Positions 29,814 to 36,755 of a stretch of 64,000 bases of DNA are shown one piece after another. The DNA comes from Acinetobacter johnsonii CIP 64.6. Lineage in GTDB: Bacteria; Pseudomonadota; Gammaproteobacteria; Pseudomonadales; Moraxellaceae. Below the pieces are notes generated by a model that worked only from the letters and a program-made list of their open reading frames with translations, searched no databases and was not told where the DNA came from. Both the position numbers and the translations under genes were made by a program. The stretch's first letter is position 1. Each line of letters opens with the position of its first letter. The stretch covers positions 1-64,000 of the forward strand of contig NZ_KB849237.1 in NCBI RefSeq assembly GCF_000368045.1. Direction: 5' to 3'.

Positions 29814-31169
29814 ATGTACAACCGAACCACGATTGCTGCCATTGCAACACCACCTGGGCGTGGTGGTGTGGGGGTCATTCGCCTATCTGGTCCCAAGTCT
29901 TATGAGATTGCACAGGCCTTGACCCAAAAAGACTTACCGAAAGCGCGTTTTGCTGGTTTTCGCCAGTTTTATGATGCATCTGGCGAAGTGATGGATGAGG
30001 GCTTAGCGCTTTGTTTTCCGAACCCGAACTCGTTTACTGGTGAAGATGTGGTTGAGTTGCAAGGTCATGGTGGCCCTGTCATTCAAAATGCTTTACTGGG
30101 GCGTTTGTTGGAGCTCGGTGCGATTGCAGCAAAAGCCGGTGAGTTTTCTATGCGTGCTTTTGAAAATGGCAAACTGGATTTGGTACAGGCTGAAGCGATC
30201 GCCGACTTGATTGATGCGACGTCTCAAGCGGCTGCACGTTCTGCGGTACGTTCATTACAAGGCGCATTTTCAACTAAAGTGAATCGTGTGTTGGAGCAAT
30301 TGATTCATCTACGTTTGCATGTGGAAGCTGCGATTGATTTTCCTGAAGAAGAAATTGATTTTCTTGCGGACGGGAAAATTTTAAATCTTTTAGATGGTGT
30401 TACGTCTGCTGTGAATCAAGTGCAACAATCGGCTCGTCAAGGACAGTTGCTGCGTGAAGGTTTACAAGTGGTGATTGCAGGGAAACCGAATGCGGGTAAG
30501 TCATCACTGCTCAATGCATTAGCGGGCATTGAACGCGCCATTGTGACGGATATTGCAGGTACGACGCGAGATGTCTTACATGAAAAAATTATCCTGAATG
30601 GTTTACCCATTACCTTAACCGATACTGCGGGTTTACGTGAAACCGGCGATATTGTAGAAAAAGAAGGGATTCGTCGTGCCATTAAAGAAATTGAGCAAGC
30701 CGACCTGTTACTTTTAGTCTATGACTTAAGCCAAGGCGAAGACCCACTCAAACTGGCGCAAGAATATTTTGCTGAGCATATTGAACCGAAACGTTTAATG
30801 CTGATTGGTAATAAGTGTGATTTGATGGAAACAACATCGCATATCGAAGATTTTAATGGCTTCCGTCATATTATGGTTTCGGCAAAGCAAGAAACTGGCG
30901 TTCAAGCACTCATAGAAGCGATTACAGCGCATGCAGGCTTCCAGCCAGAAGAAGATACCTTTATTGCGCGTACACGCCATTTAGACGCAATGAAACGTAC
31001 TCAGCTTTACCTTGCTGAAGCTCGTGAACAATTGGTGGTGTATAACGCAGGTGAGTTGGTCGCAGAGTCGCTACGTTTGGCGCAAAATGCCCTCGGTGAA
31101 ATTACAGGGGACTTTAGTGCGGATGATTTGCTTGGGAAAATTTTTGGATCATTCTGTATTGGAAAGTAA
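29814..31169 (+). CDS. mnmE: MnmE (TrmE), tRNA modification GTPase
   Basis: A 451-aa GTPase that, with MnmG, modifies the wobble uridine of several tRNAs (cmnm5U). The N-terminal folate-binding domain starts TTIAAIATPPGRGGVGVIRLSG, the G domain has GKPNAGKSSLLN, DIAGTTRD, DTAGLR and GNKCDL, and the C-terminus is the invariant FCIGK, whose Cys is needed for activity. The ATG at 29814 has AGGTGA six bases upstream; an in-frame GTG at 29805 is less likely. The last 18 bases are the attachment site of the island, and both halves keep the FCIGK coding. Confidence 0.96.
   Translation: MYNRTTIAAIATPPGRGGVGVIRLSGPKSYEIAQALTQKDLPKARFAGFRQFYDASGEVMDEGLALCFPNPNSFTGEDVVELQGHGGPVIQNALLGRLLELGAIAAKAGEFSMRAFENGKLDLVQAEAIADLIDATSQAAARSAVRSLQGAFSTKVNRVLEQLIHLRLHVEAAIDFPEEEIDFLADGKILNLLDGVTSAVNQVQQSARQGQLLREGLQVVIAGKPNAGKSSLLNALAGIERAIVTDIAGTTRDVLHEKIILNGLPITLTDTAGLRETGDIVEKEGIRRAIKEIEQADLLLLVYDLSQGEDPLKLAQEYFAEHIEPKRLMLIGNKCDLMETTSHIEDFNGFRHIMVSAKQETGVQALIEAITAHAGFQPEEDTFIARTRHLDAMKRTQLYLAEAREQLVVYNAGELVAESLRLAQNALGEITGDFSADDLLGKIFGSFCIGK
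31152..31169 (+). repeat. attL, left attachment repeat
   Basis: TTCTGTATTGGAAAGTAA is the last 18 bases of mnmE (Phe-Cys-Ile-Gly-Lys-stop). It matches attR at 17 of 18 bases. Confidence 0.85.
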
Positions 31170-31361
31170 TTTAAAATTAAACCAATATTCTAATAAGTTC
31201 CAGTGATAATTAAATAGCATTAAGTTTTAACGGCTTAGTGCTTTTTTAATGTCTTTTTATTATTCCAATGTGTTCTATACGTTCATCTAGTGCTATGATT
31301 TTTTTAGTCACTAAAAAGTCACAAGCTTAACTGTGACTGTATTTTTTTAGATGGTGACTAA

Positions 31362-32609
31362 ATGATGAAACAAGCAGAAAAGATAGTTTTTTCGACAGAT
31401 AGGGAAATCAAAAATCTAAAAGCTGGTGTAAAGAGATATACCGCGAAAGACACGGTAGCGAATGGCTTGTTTTTAGACATAACAACGACTGGTGTTAAGT
31501 CATGGTGGTATCGTTATTCACTGCATGGCAAACAGGAACGATTTGTATTGGGGCGTTATCCTGATTTATCTCTTAAAGAAGCACGACAGTTACGTGATGA
31601 ATCTGCTTCATTAGTTGCTAAAGGTATTTCACCAAAACAGAGTAAGAATAATAAAGTCACCAGTGTTTTATTCAGTGACTACGGTGAACGCTATTTAAAC
31701 GAAGTCATTAAGAAAGAGCGTAAAAACCCATACAATATGATTCTGTGTTTGAGCAACGATATTTATCCAATGATAGGACATATCGCTTTAGATCAGATCA
31801 GTGCTGATGATGTGCGCCGTGTGATATGGCGTAAGAAAGATCAAGGTTTTGATGCTGCTGCTAATCAGGTCAGAGGTTTGTTAAAGCGTATGTTTGATTA
31901 CGCAATTACACTTGGGCTTGTCCAATATAATCCAGTGTTAGCAATCCCTACACGTCATATTTATAGAGCCGTAGCGAGAAACAGATATTTAAGCACCAGT
32001 GAAATCCGCACTTACTACACCACCCTTTTGAACTCACGTATTTATCGCCCGAGAAAATTAGGCTTATTACTAGCATTACTTACCTTAGTGCGTAAATCGG
32101 AACTATTGAGAGCAAAATGGGCGCATATCGACTTTGAACAACGGATATGGTTGATTCCTGAAACAAAAGCGGACAGCACTACAGGCCAGAGCCGAGAAAT
32201 GGTTGTTTATATGTCTGATCAAGTGATTGAGATATTCAAGGAATTAAAAACAATTGCAGGCGATGAGCCTTATGTATTTGTTGGCCGTAAGCGCGGTACA
32301 CATATCAGCCATAACGCTTTTAACACGGCGCAAAAGTCAGCACTGGCATTAACAGATATTCCCGACTTTACAGTGCATGATTTACGTCGTACAGCGAGTA
32401 CACATCTCAATGAACAAGGTTTTAATAGTGATGCAATTGAAGCGTGTTTAAACCACACAGTAAAAGGTGTTAGAGGGGTTTATAACAAGGCTAAATATGA
32501 AAAAGAGCGTACAAACATGCTTCAAAAGTGGAGTGATTTTATTTTTGGGGTAATTTACGAGCACAATTTGATCTTTTTTAATGAGGCTAAGAAATATAAG
32601 GGCATTTGA
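31362..32609 (+). CDS. int: Tyrosine-type site-specific integrase
   Basis: A 415-aa P4-type integrase that recombines the island with the mnmE end. The N-terminal arm-binding domain (about 12-95, GLFLDITTTGVKSWWYRY) and core-binding domain precede the catalytic domain with R244 (LVRKSELLR), H339-D-L-R342, H365 and nucleophile Y374. It starts 192 bp from attL, the usual place for such integrases. The C-terminal tail (FFNEAKKYKGI) is slightly long. A 46-bp palindrome follows 22 bp after the stop. Confidence 0.93.
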   Translation: MMKQAEKIVFSTDREIKNLKAGVKRYTAKDTVANGLFLDITTTGVKSWWYRYSLHGKQERFVLGRYPDLSLKEARQLRDESASLVAKGISPKQSKNNKVTSVLFSDYGERYLNEVIKKERKNPYNMILCLSNDIYPMIGHIALDQISADDVRRVIWRKKDQGFDAAANQVRGLLKRMFDYAITLGLVQYNPVLAIPTRHIYRAVARNRYLSTSEIRTYYTTLLNSRIYRPRKLGLLLALLTLVRKSELLRAKWAHIDFEQRIWLIPETKADSTTGQSREMVVYMSDQVIEIFKELKTIAGDEPYVFVGRKRGTHISHNAFNTAQKSALALTDIPDFTVHDLRRTASTHLNEQGFNSDAIEACLNHTVKGVRGVYNKAKYEKERTNMLQKWSDFIFGVIYEHNLIFFNEAKKYKGI

Positions 32610-32631
32610 ATTGTAAAATAATGTAACAATG

Positions 32632-32677
32632 AACAATATGTTCAAATGAACAATATTGTTCATTTGAACATATTGTT
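32632..32677. repeat. Perfect 46-bp palindrome
   Basis: Two 23-base arms are exact inverse complements with no loop. Each arm repeats the half-site TGTTCA/TGAACA. It lies 22 bp after the integrase stop in an A+T-rich gap. It could be a regulator operator, an excision or replication signal, or a strong hairpin; there is no clear T-run for a terminator. Confidence 0.8.
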
Positions 32678-32847
32678 TATAAAAAACAAATACTTATATT
32701 TTTATAAAACTCAAGCATATACGATTTTTGGTGAGAGTTTTTTAAAACAGCGAAGTACTTAAATAGTGTGATTTTTGATGTGTTGAGCGCTTGAAGGGAT
32801 TTTTTAGAAATTTTGATGTGGGTAGTAATTTGATTATGACTCTTATA

Positions 32848-32903
32848 GAGTTACAGCGAGTTCAATGAGTTACAGAGAGTTCATTAACTTCAATGAGTTC
32901 AAT
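32848..32903 (+). repeat. Short GAGTT repeat cluster
   Basis: GAGTTACAG and GAGTTCAAT units occur six times in about 56 bp (with one TTAACTTCAAT spacer). They could be integrase arm-type sites or iterons near the left end of the island. No function is shown. Confidence 0.5.
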
Positions 32904-32909
32904 AAAGAA

Positions 32910-32944
32910 AAAAAGACCAAGTAGGCAAATACTTGATCTTTTTT
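32910..32944. terminator. Terminator-like hairpin in the int-alpA gap
   Basis: AAAAAGACCAAGTA pairs with TACTTGATCTTTTTT around a 6-base loop with one mismatch; runs of A and T on both sides suit either strand. It is the last clear signal in the 32610-33263 gap; from 32945 to 33263 I see only A+T-rich sequence. Confidence 0.6.
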
Positions 32945-33263
32945 GTGAAGCATGTGGCCTTAGTAACGTCAATTACCAAGAGCCATTAATTTTTAAACCT
33001 TGTCTACCACGACACAAGACTAAGAGATATTAGAAATGTAATCAGTTTAAAAATTATATGCACAGCCCAATAATTAAACAAGGTTATGCATTTACGAATA
33101 GTTAGCATACCATTTTATTCTCTTGAGAATAATACTGAAATTAATTTTCAGTGATGCATGTCTAAATATTTGTAAATAGCTATGCGTATAACGAATAAAA
33201 AGACTACTTTATTCTAGTGACCAAGTTTGTGTCTAGGCATTTCCATGAATGGAGTATGTTTAG

Positions 33264-33500
33264 ATGACTGCATCTAAAAATAAACAAACCGAAAACCAAC
33301 GTCTAATCCGCCGTAAAGAAGTACAAACTAAAACAGGGCTTTGCACTTCATCCATTTACGCCTTGATGAAGAAAGGTGATTTTCCACAGTCCTTACAGAT
33401 ATCTATACGCCGTGTCGCTTGGATCGAGTCAGAGGTCGACCAGTGGATTAGTGATCGTATAGCGAGTCATAAAGCCACCATTGCAATGATGGAGGTTTAA
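33264..33500 (+). CDS. alpA: AlpA-family phage regulatory protein
   Basis: A 78-aa small DNA-binding protein of the AlpA/MerR-like type: LIRRKEVQTKTGLCTSSIYALMKKGDFPQSLQI is the usual winged helix-turn-helix, followed by RVAWIESEVDQWISDRI. In P4-like elements AlpA-type proteins activate integrase or excision genes. It starts a run of small genes spaced by 3 bp or overlapping (33504, 33713). Confidence 0.85.
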   Translation: MTASKNKQTENQRLIRRKEVQTKTGLCTSSIYALMKKGDFPQSLQISIRRVAWIESEVDQWISDRIASHKATIAMMEV

Positions 33501-33503
33501 ATC

Positions 33504-33716
33504 ATGCAAAACCATCAAACCCAAGTTTTAAATTACTTGAAAAGTGGTAAGACATTGAGCCAAACCGAAGCTATTACATACTTTAATTGCTATCGTTTGA
33601 GTGCTGTTATTAAGTGTTTACGCAATATTGGCTATGACATAGTCACTCATAGAGAACCTAATTCAAACAACAAAGCAACTCATGCACGATATGAATTAAA
33701 AGAGGTGCAGGCATGA
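33504..33716 (+). CDS. Small helix-turn-helix protein
   Basis: A 70-aa protein with a short winged-helix look: VLNYLKSGKTLSQTEAITYF, then YRLSAVIKCLRNIGYDIVTH. It resembles small HTH proteins found next to AlpA in Acinetobacter islands (HTH_39-like, from memory). It begins 3 bp after alpA and its stop overlaps the ATG of the next small ORF (ATGA). Function unknown, probably regulatory. Confidence 0.6.
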   Translation: MQNHQTQVLNYLKSGKTLSQTEAITYFNCYRLSAVIKCLRNIGYDIVTHREPNSNNKATHARYELKEVQA

Positions 33717-33827
33717 GTCAATCTACTAGTAAAATTCATCAAATTACGCGTCAGCGTATCCAATCTATTGACTTTGCACATAAGCAAAGTTTGACCGTAA
33801 GCGTCCGCTGAACCCCATGCCTATTTT

Positions 33828-35474
33828 TTAATTTGAGTTGGATTTCCAGCGATGTGGCAGTAATTCTTCTATTTGGGTCGCTTTATGCGTCGGCAGCCTT
33901 TTCAGCACATCACTTAAATAGGCATACGGATCCAAGCCATTCAGCTTTGCTGACTGGATTAAAGTCATGATATTTGCCGCTCGCTGTCCACTGCGCAGCG
34001 AACCTGCAAACAACCAGTTCTTACGGCCCAATGCCCAGGGACGCATTGAGTTCTCTGCCCAGTTATTGTCAATGGGTAGATTGCCATCATCCAGATAGCG
34101 GCTTAAGGCTGGCCAACGCTTCAGACTGTAATTGATGGCCTTGGCGGTTGGAGAACTCGATGGCACCGTCAGATAATGTTGGTTGAGCCATTCATACAGT
34201 TGTTGCATCACCGGTTGGCTATGCTGTTGCCGGTATTCGCGGCGATGTTCTGCTGTACCATCGGTCTTTTTCCTGAGTTCTGCTTCTATCGCATACAGTT
34301 TCTGAATCATCAGTAATGCCTGTTCAGCGATCTGACTTTTCCCAGTCACATGTAGCTCATGGAATTTACGACGTGCATGCGCCATGCAGCCCACCTCAAT
34401 GACATCGCCTGATTTAAAGCGTGCTTTATAACCACTGTAATCATCACAGACCAGATGGCCCTGCCAGCCATTCAGGAACTCTTCTGCATGCTGACCTGAA
34501 CGGCTATCCTGAAAGTCATAGATCACCGCTTGAACTGGATTGTACTGTGTGGTGGCATAGGCCCAGACATAACCTTTCTTCGGTTTTTTCTCATTCTCAC
34601 CCATCCGCATGATGGTGACCGGCGTTTCATCGGCATGGATTACCCGCTGTTGCAACACCACCTGTTTTAAGGCATTGGCCAGAGGTTCCAGTTCCACACC
34701 GCAGCGACCAATCCAGTCAGATAAAGTGGATCTGGACAGATCAATGCCAGCCCGCTGATAGATCAGGCGCTGACGGTACAGCGGCAAATGATCGGCATAC
34801 TTCGATACCAACACATGGCTGAGCAATTCAGGTGAAGCAATGCCTTTATCAATCACATAGGCGGGCATCGCTTGCTGAGTCAGGGTGTCACACTGATCAC
34901 AGACCCATTTGCCACGCACATGCTGTTCCTTATAGAACTGTGCCGGTCTGAAATGCAGTTTTTCACTGATATCTTCGCCGATACGACGCAAGGTGCAGCC
35001 ACAAGCACATTGGGTTGATGTTGGTTCATGCTCAATACGGATGGTGTGTAGATGATCGGGCAGCAGTCGACGTTTAGGTTTATTTGCTTTGGCTTTCTGT
35101 GTCGCTGCATCGGTTTTATCTGCATTCAGCCGTTCCAGTTCCAGATCAACGGCTGCAATATCTTCTTCGACCGCTTCATCCCAGAGATGGATTTGTTTTG
35201 CAGTGAGATGTTCGTTTTTACTGCCGAATTTGTGCTGTTTAAATAGTGCGAGTTCATGCTCGTATTTTTGATTGAGAATAGAAAGATGTTGAACTTGAGC
35301 ATCTAATTGCTGATTGGATACTTCAAGATGCTGAACTTTGGTATCTAATTGTTGGTTTGATTTTTCTAATTCTTGATTTGATTGTGCCAGAGACTGATGC
35401 TGCATCGCCAACTGCCGGGTAAATTCCAGCAGTTGTTCATGGGTCAGTTGGCTTAAATCAGGCAGCATTTTCAT
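33828..35474 (-). CDS. tnpC: IS66 transposase TnpC
   Basis: A 548-aa IS66 transposase. A coiled-coil N-terminus of repeated 'NQQLD.QVQHL' heptads (about 10-70) is followed by the zinc-binding CACGCTLRR and CDQC region, then the DDE catalytic domain: HADETPVTIMR (Asp), VCDDYSGYKA (Asp) and NNWAENSMRPWALGRKNWLF (Glu). Full length, with no frame breaks. 74 bp separate it from tnpB. Confidence 0.93.
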   Translation of the reverse strand: MKMLPDLSQLTHEQLLEFTRQLAMQHQSLAQSNQELEKSNQQLDTKVQHLEVSNQQLDAQVQHLSILNQKYEHELALFKQHKFGSKNEHLTAKQIHLWDEAVEEDIAAVDLELERLNADKTDAATQKAKANKPKRRLLPDHLHTIRIEHEPTSTQCACGCTLRRIGEDISEKLHFRPAQFYKEQHVRGKWVCDQCDTLTQQAMPAYVIDKGIASPELLSHVLVSKYADHLPLYRQRLIYQRAGIDLSRSTLSDWIGRCGVELEPLANALKQVVLQQRVIHADETPVTIMRMGENEKKPKKGYVWAYATTQYNPVQAVIYDFQDSRSGQHAEEFLNGWQGHLVCDDYSGYKARFKSGDVIEVGCMAHARRKFHELHVTGKSQIAEQALLMIQKLYAIEAELRKKTDGTAEHRREYRQQHSQPVMQQLYEWLNQHYLTVPSSSPTAKAINYSLKRWPALSRYLDDGNLPIDNNWAENSMRPWALGRKNWLFAGSLRSGQRAANIMTLIQSAKLNGLDPYAYLSDVLKRLPTHKATQIEELLPHRWKSNSN

Positions 35475-35548
35475 GACCGCAGTATGCCTGAGGTCATGAC
35501 GCAGAGGAAATAGAACGTTTGGAGAATAGCAGAATGGACCAGCCTAGT

Positions 35549-35884
35549 TTAGAGCATCGTCACCACCTGCTGTCGTCCAATGCGCTGCCAAGGTAAACCC
35601 TGGATCAGTGCCTGTAACTGTTCCGGACTGATCGCCATGCTTTCACCCTGGTGAACCTGCGCCCAGTGGAATTTTCCCTGTTCCAGCCGCCGGGCACACA
35701 GCCAGATGCCCAGTCCATCATGTACCAGCACTTTCATGCGATGGCCACGTTTATTACAGAACAGGTAAGCACAATGCGGTTTAATGTAGCCAAAGGCTCT
35801 CACCACCTGAGCCATGATAGTATCCATCCCTGCTCGCATATCCAGAGGTTGGGTAGAAAGCCAGATTTCATCAATGCGGATCAT
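35549..35884 (-). CDS. tnpB: IS66 accessory protein TnpB
   Basis: A 111-aa IS66 Orf2-type protein, MIRIDEIWLSTQPLDMRAGMDT at the start and KFHWAQVHQGESM later, needed along with TnpC for IS66 transposition though its exact role is unclear. The ATG at 35884 overlaps the tnpA stop (ATGA), so translation is coupled; an upstream frame to 35938 is spurious. Confidence 0.92.
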   Translation of the reverse strand: MIRIDEIWLSTQPLDMRAGMDTIMAQVVRAFGYIKPHCAYLFCNKRGHRMKVLVHDGLGIWLCARRLEQGKFHWAQVHQGESMAISPEQLQALIQGLPWQRIGRQQVVTML

Positions 35885-36264
35885 GTTGCAAGTGCCTTGA
35901 GTAATTCTGCTAAAGCAGATATTTCTGATACTTGCCATTTCAAGCCAATTTCTGCTTTTGAGTGGGGTAAAGTAATTTGAACCGTTAACATGTCAGTAGG
36001 AGTAGGATCTAATGGTGCAGAGCAAGATAAGGCAATAAATGCAGGTTTATTCGGTAGTGGTGAGCGATCATTCCCTGGCTTAGCATCAATTAAGCGAATC
36101 CATTTGGATACAAGATTTGTATTCAATCCATGTTGCAAAGCGACCGAAGCAATTGAAACGTCCGGTGCTTTACAAGCCTGAACGATCTGCTGTTTAAATT
36201 CAGCACTGTATGTTCTTCGTTTTTTCGCAAGAGATGCGATGGATGTCTGGTGATTTGTAGTCAT
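35881..36264 (-). CDS. tnpA: IS66 accessory protein TnpA
   Basis: A 127-aa protein with an N-terminal helix-turn-helix (RRTYSAEFKQQIVQACKAPDVSIASVALQHGLNTNLVSKWI, here about residues 16-56) like those of IS3/IS66 first ORFs. It probably binds the element ends. Its stop overlaps tnpB. A strong inverted repeat (36268-36303) lies just upstream of its start. Confidence 0.9.
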   Translation of the reverse strand: MTTNHQTSIASLAKKRRTYSAEFKQQIVQACKAPDVSIASVALQHGLNTNLVSKWIRLIDAKPGNDRSPLPNKPAFIALSCSAPLDPTPTDMLTVQITLPHSKAEIGLKWQVSEISALAELLKALAT

Positions 36265-36267
36265 AAA

Positions 36268-36303
36268 TTTTAGTCCCCACTTGTTTTTAAGTGGGGACTA
36301 AAT
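36268..36303. promoter_or_regulatory. Inverted repeat upstream of tnpA
   Basis: TTTAGTCCCCACTT pairs perfectly with AAGTGGGGACTAAA around GTTTTT. Lying just before tnpA inside the IS66 end, it would fold in any transcript entering from outside and could limit transposase synthesis. Confidence 0.55.
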
Positions 36304-36399
36304 TAAGGCTTATAGGATGAATTCATAAGGTGTGTTCAGCGGACGCTTACGTTTGACCCAGCGTATTTCTTCAATGATTAAAAAGGTATGGGGCTAATC

Positions 36400-36678
36400 A
36401 TGTCTAATCAAATTAAAAATGACTATGTTCCACCGTCAAATGCTAGTGCCTTTTTTATACCACACCCTGAAGCAAATCATTTGAATGCTCAAGATGTTGC
36501 ATTTGAGTTGATATCTGGTGCGAAGAATATTTCTGTCGCTACTTTTCAATGTTTTAAGAATGGAAACGAGTTAATGATTGACGCAAAAATTATTGCCAAT
36601 CTGATTGTTGAACTTCAAACAAAACTAGAAATGATTGAACAAATTCTACCTTTAGCTTTTGAAAGTGGAGAGGTTTAA
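36400..36678 (+). CDS. Island hypothetical protein
   Basis: A 92-aa protein with no recognised domain. The C-terminal half (IIANLIVELQTKLEMIEQILPLAFESGEV) looks like one amphipathic helix. The ATG at 36400 has a GGGG stretch seven bases upstream; an in-frame ATG at 36388 would add four residues and overlap the preceding ORF. It is part of the same tight small-gene run as alpA. Confidence 0.6.
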   Translation: MSNQIKNDYVPPSNASAFFIPHPEANHLNAQDVAFELISGAKNISVATFQCFKNGNELMIDAKIIANLIVELQTKLEMIEQILPLAFESGEV

Positions 36679-36680
36679 TT

Positions 36681-36755
36681 TTGTTTAATCGAATTCAAAC
36701 CATCCAAGGTTTAAAGGTTGGTGCGGAAGTAGATAGAAAGGCGGTGACACTATGA
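36681..36755 (+). CDS. Possible 24-aa leader-type ORF before the primase/helicase gene
   Basis: A TTG-started frame of 24 codons with GGAGAGG seven bases upstream. Its stop TGA overlaps the ATG of the next gene (ATGA). The spacing suggests translational coupling. The product is short and basic, with no known relatives. Could be chance, but the ribosome site and the overlap both fit. Confidence 0.4.
   Translation: MFNRIQTIQGLKVGAEVDRKAVTL

Larger units (their letters stand above)
33797..36350 (-). mobile_element. IS66-family insertion sequence, intact
   Basis: A 2554-bp element with terminal inverted repeats that begin GTAAGCGTCCGCTGAAC at both ends and an 8-bp target duplication GTTTGACC (33789-33796 and 36351-36358). 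It carries the usual tnpA-tnpB-tnpC on the minus strand, all open. It inserted into a small ORF of the island and points opposite to the island operon. Confidence 0.95.
33713..36397 (+). pseudogene. Small ORF split by the IS66 element
   Basis: The ATG at 33713 overlaps the stop of the previous gene and opens 28 codons up to the IS66 junction at 33796. Joining across the element after removing one copy of the 8-bp duplication (resuming at 36359) adds 12 codons and a stop at 36397, giving a 40-aa basic protein ending MIKKVWG. The next gene begins right at that stop. So the ancestral ORF was part of this operon. Function unknown. Confidence 0.6.
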
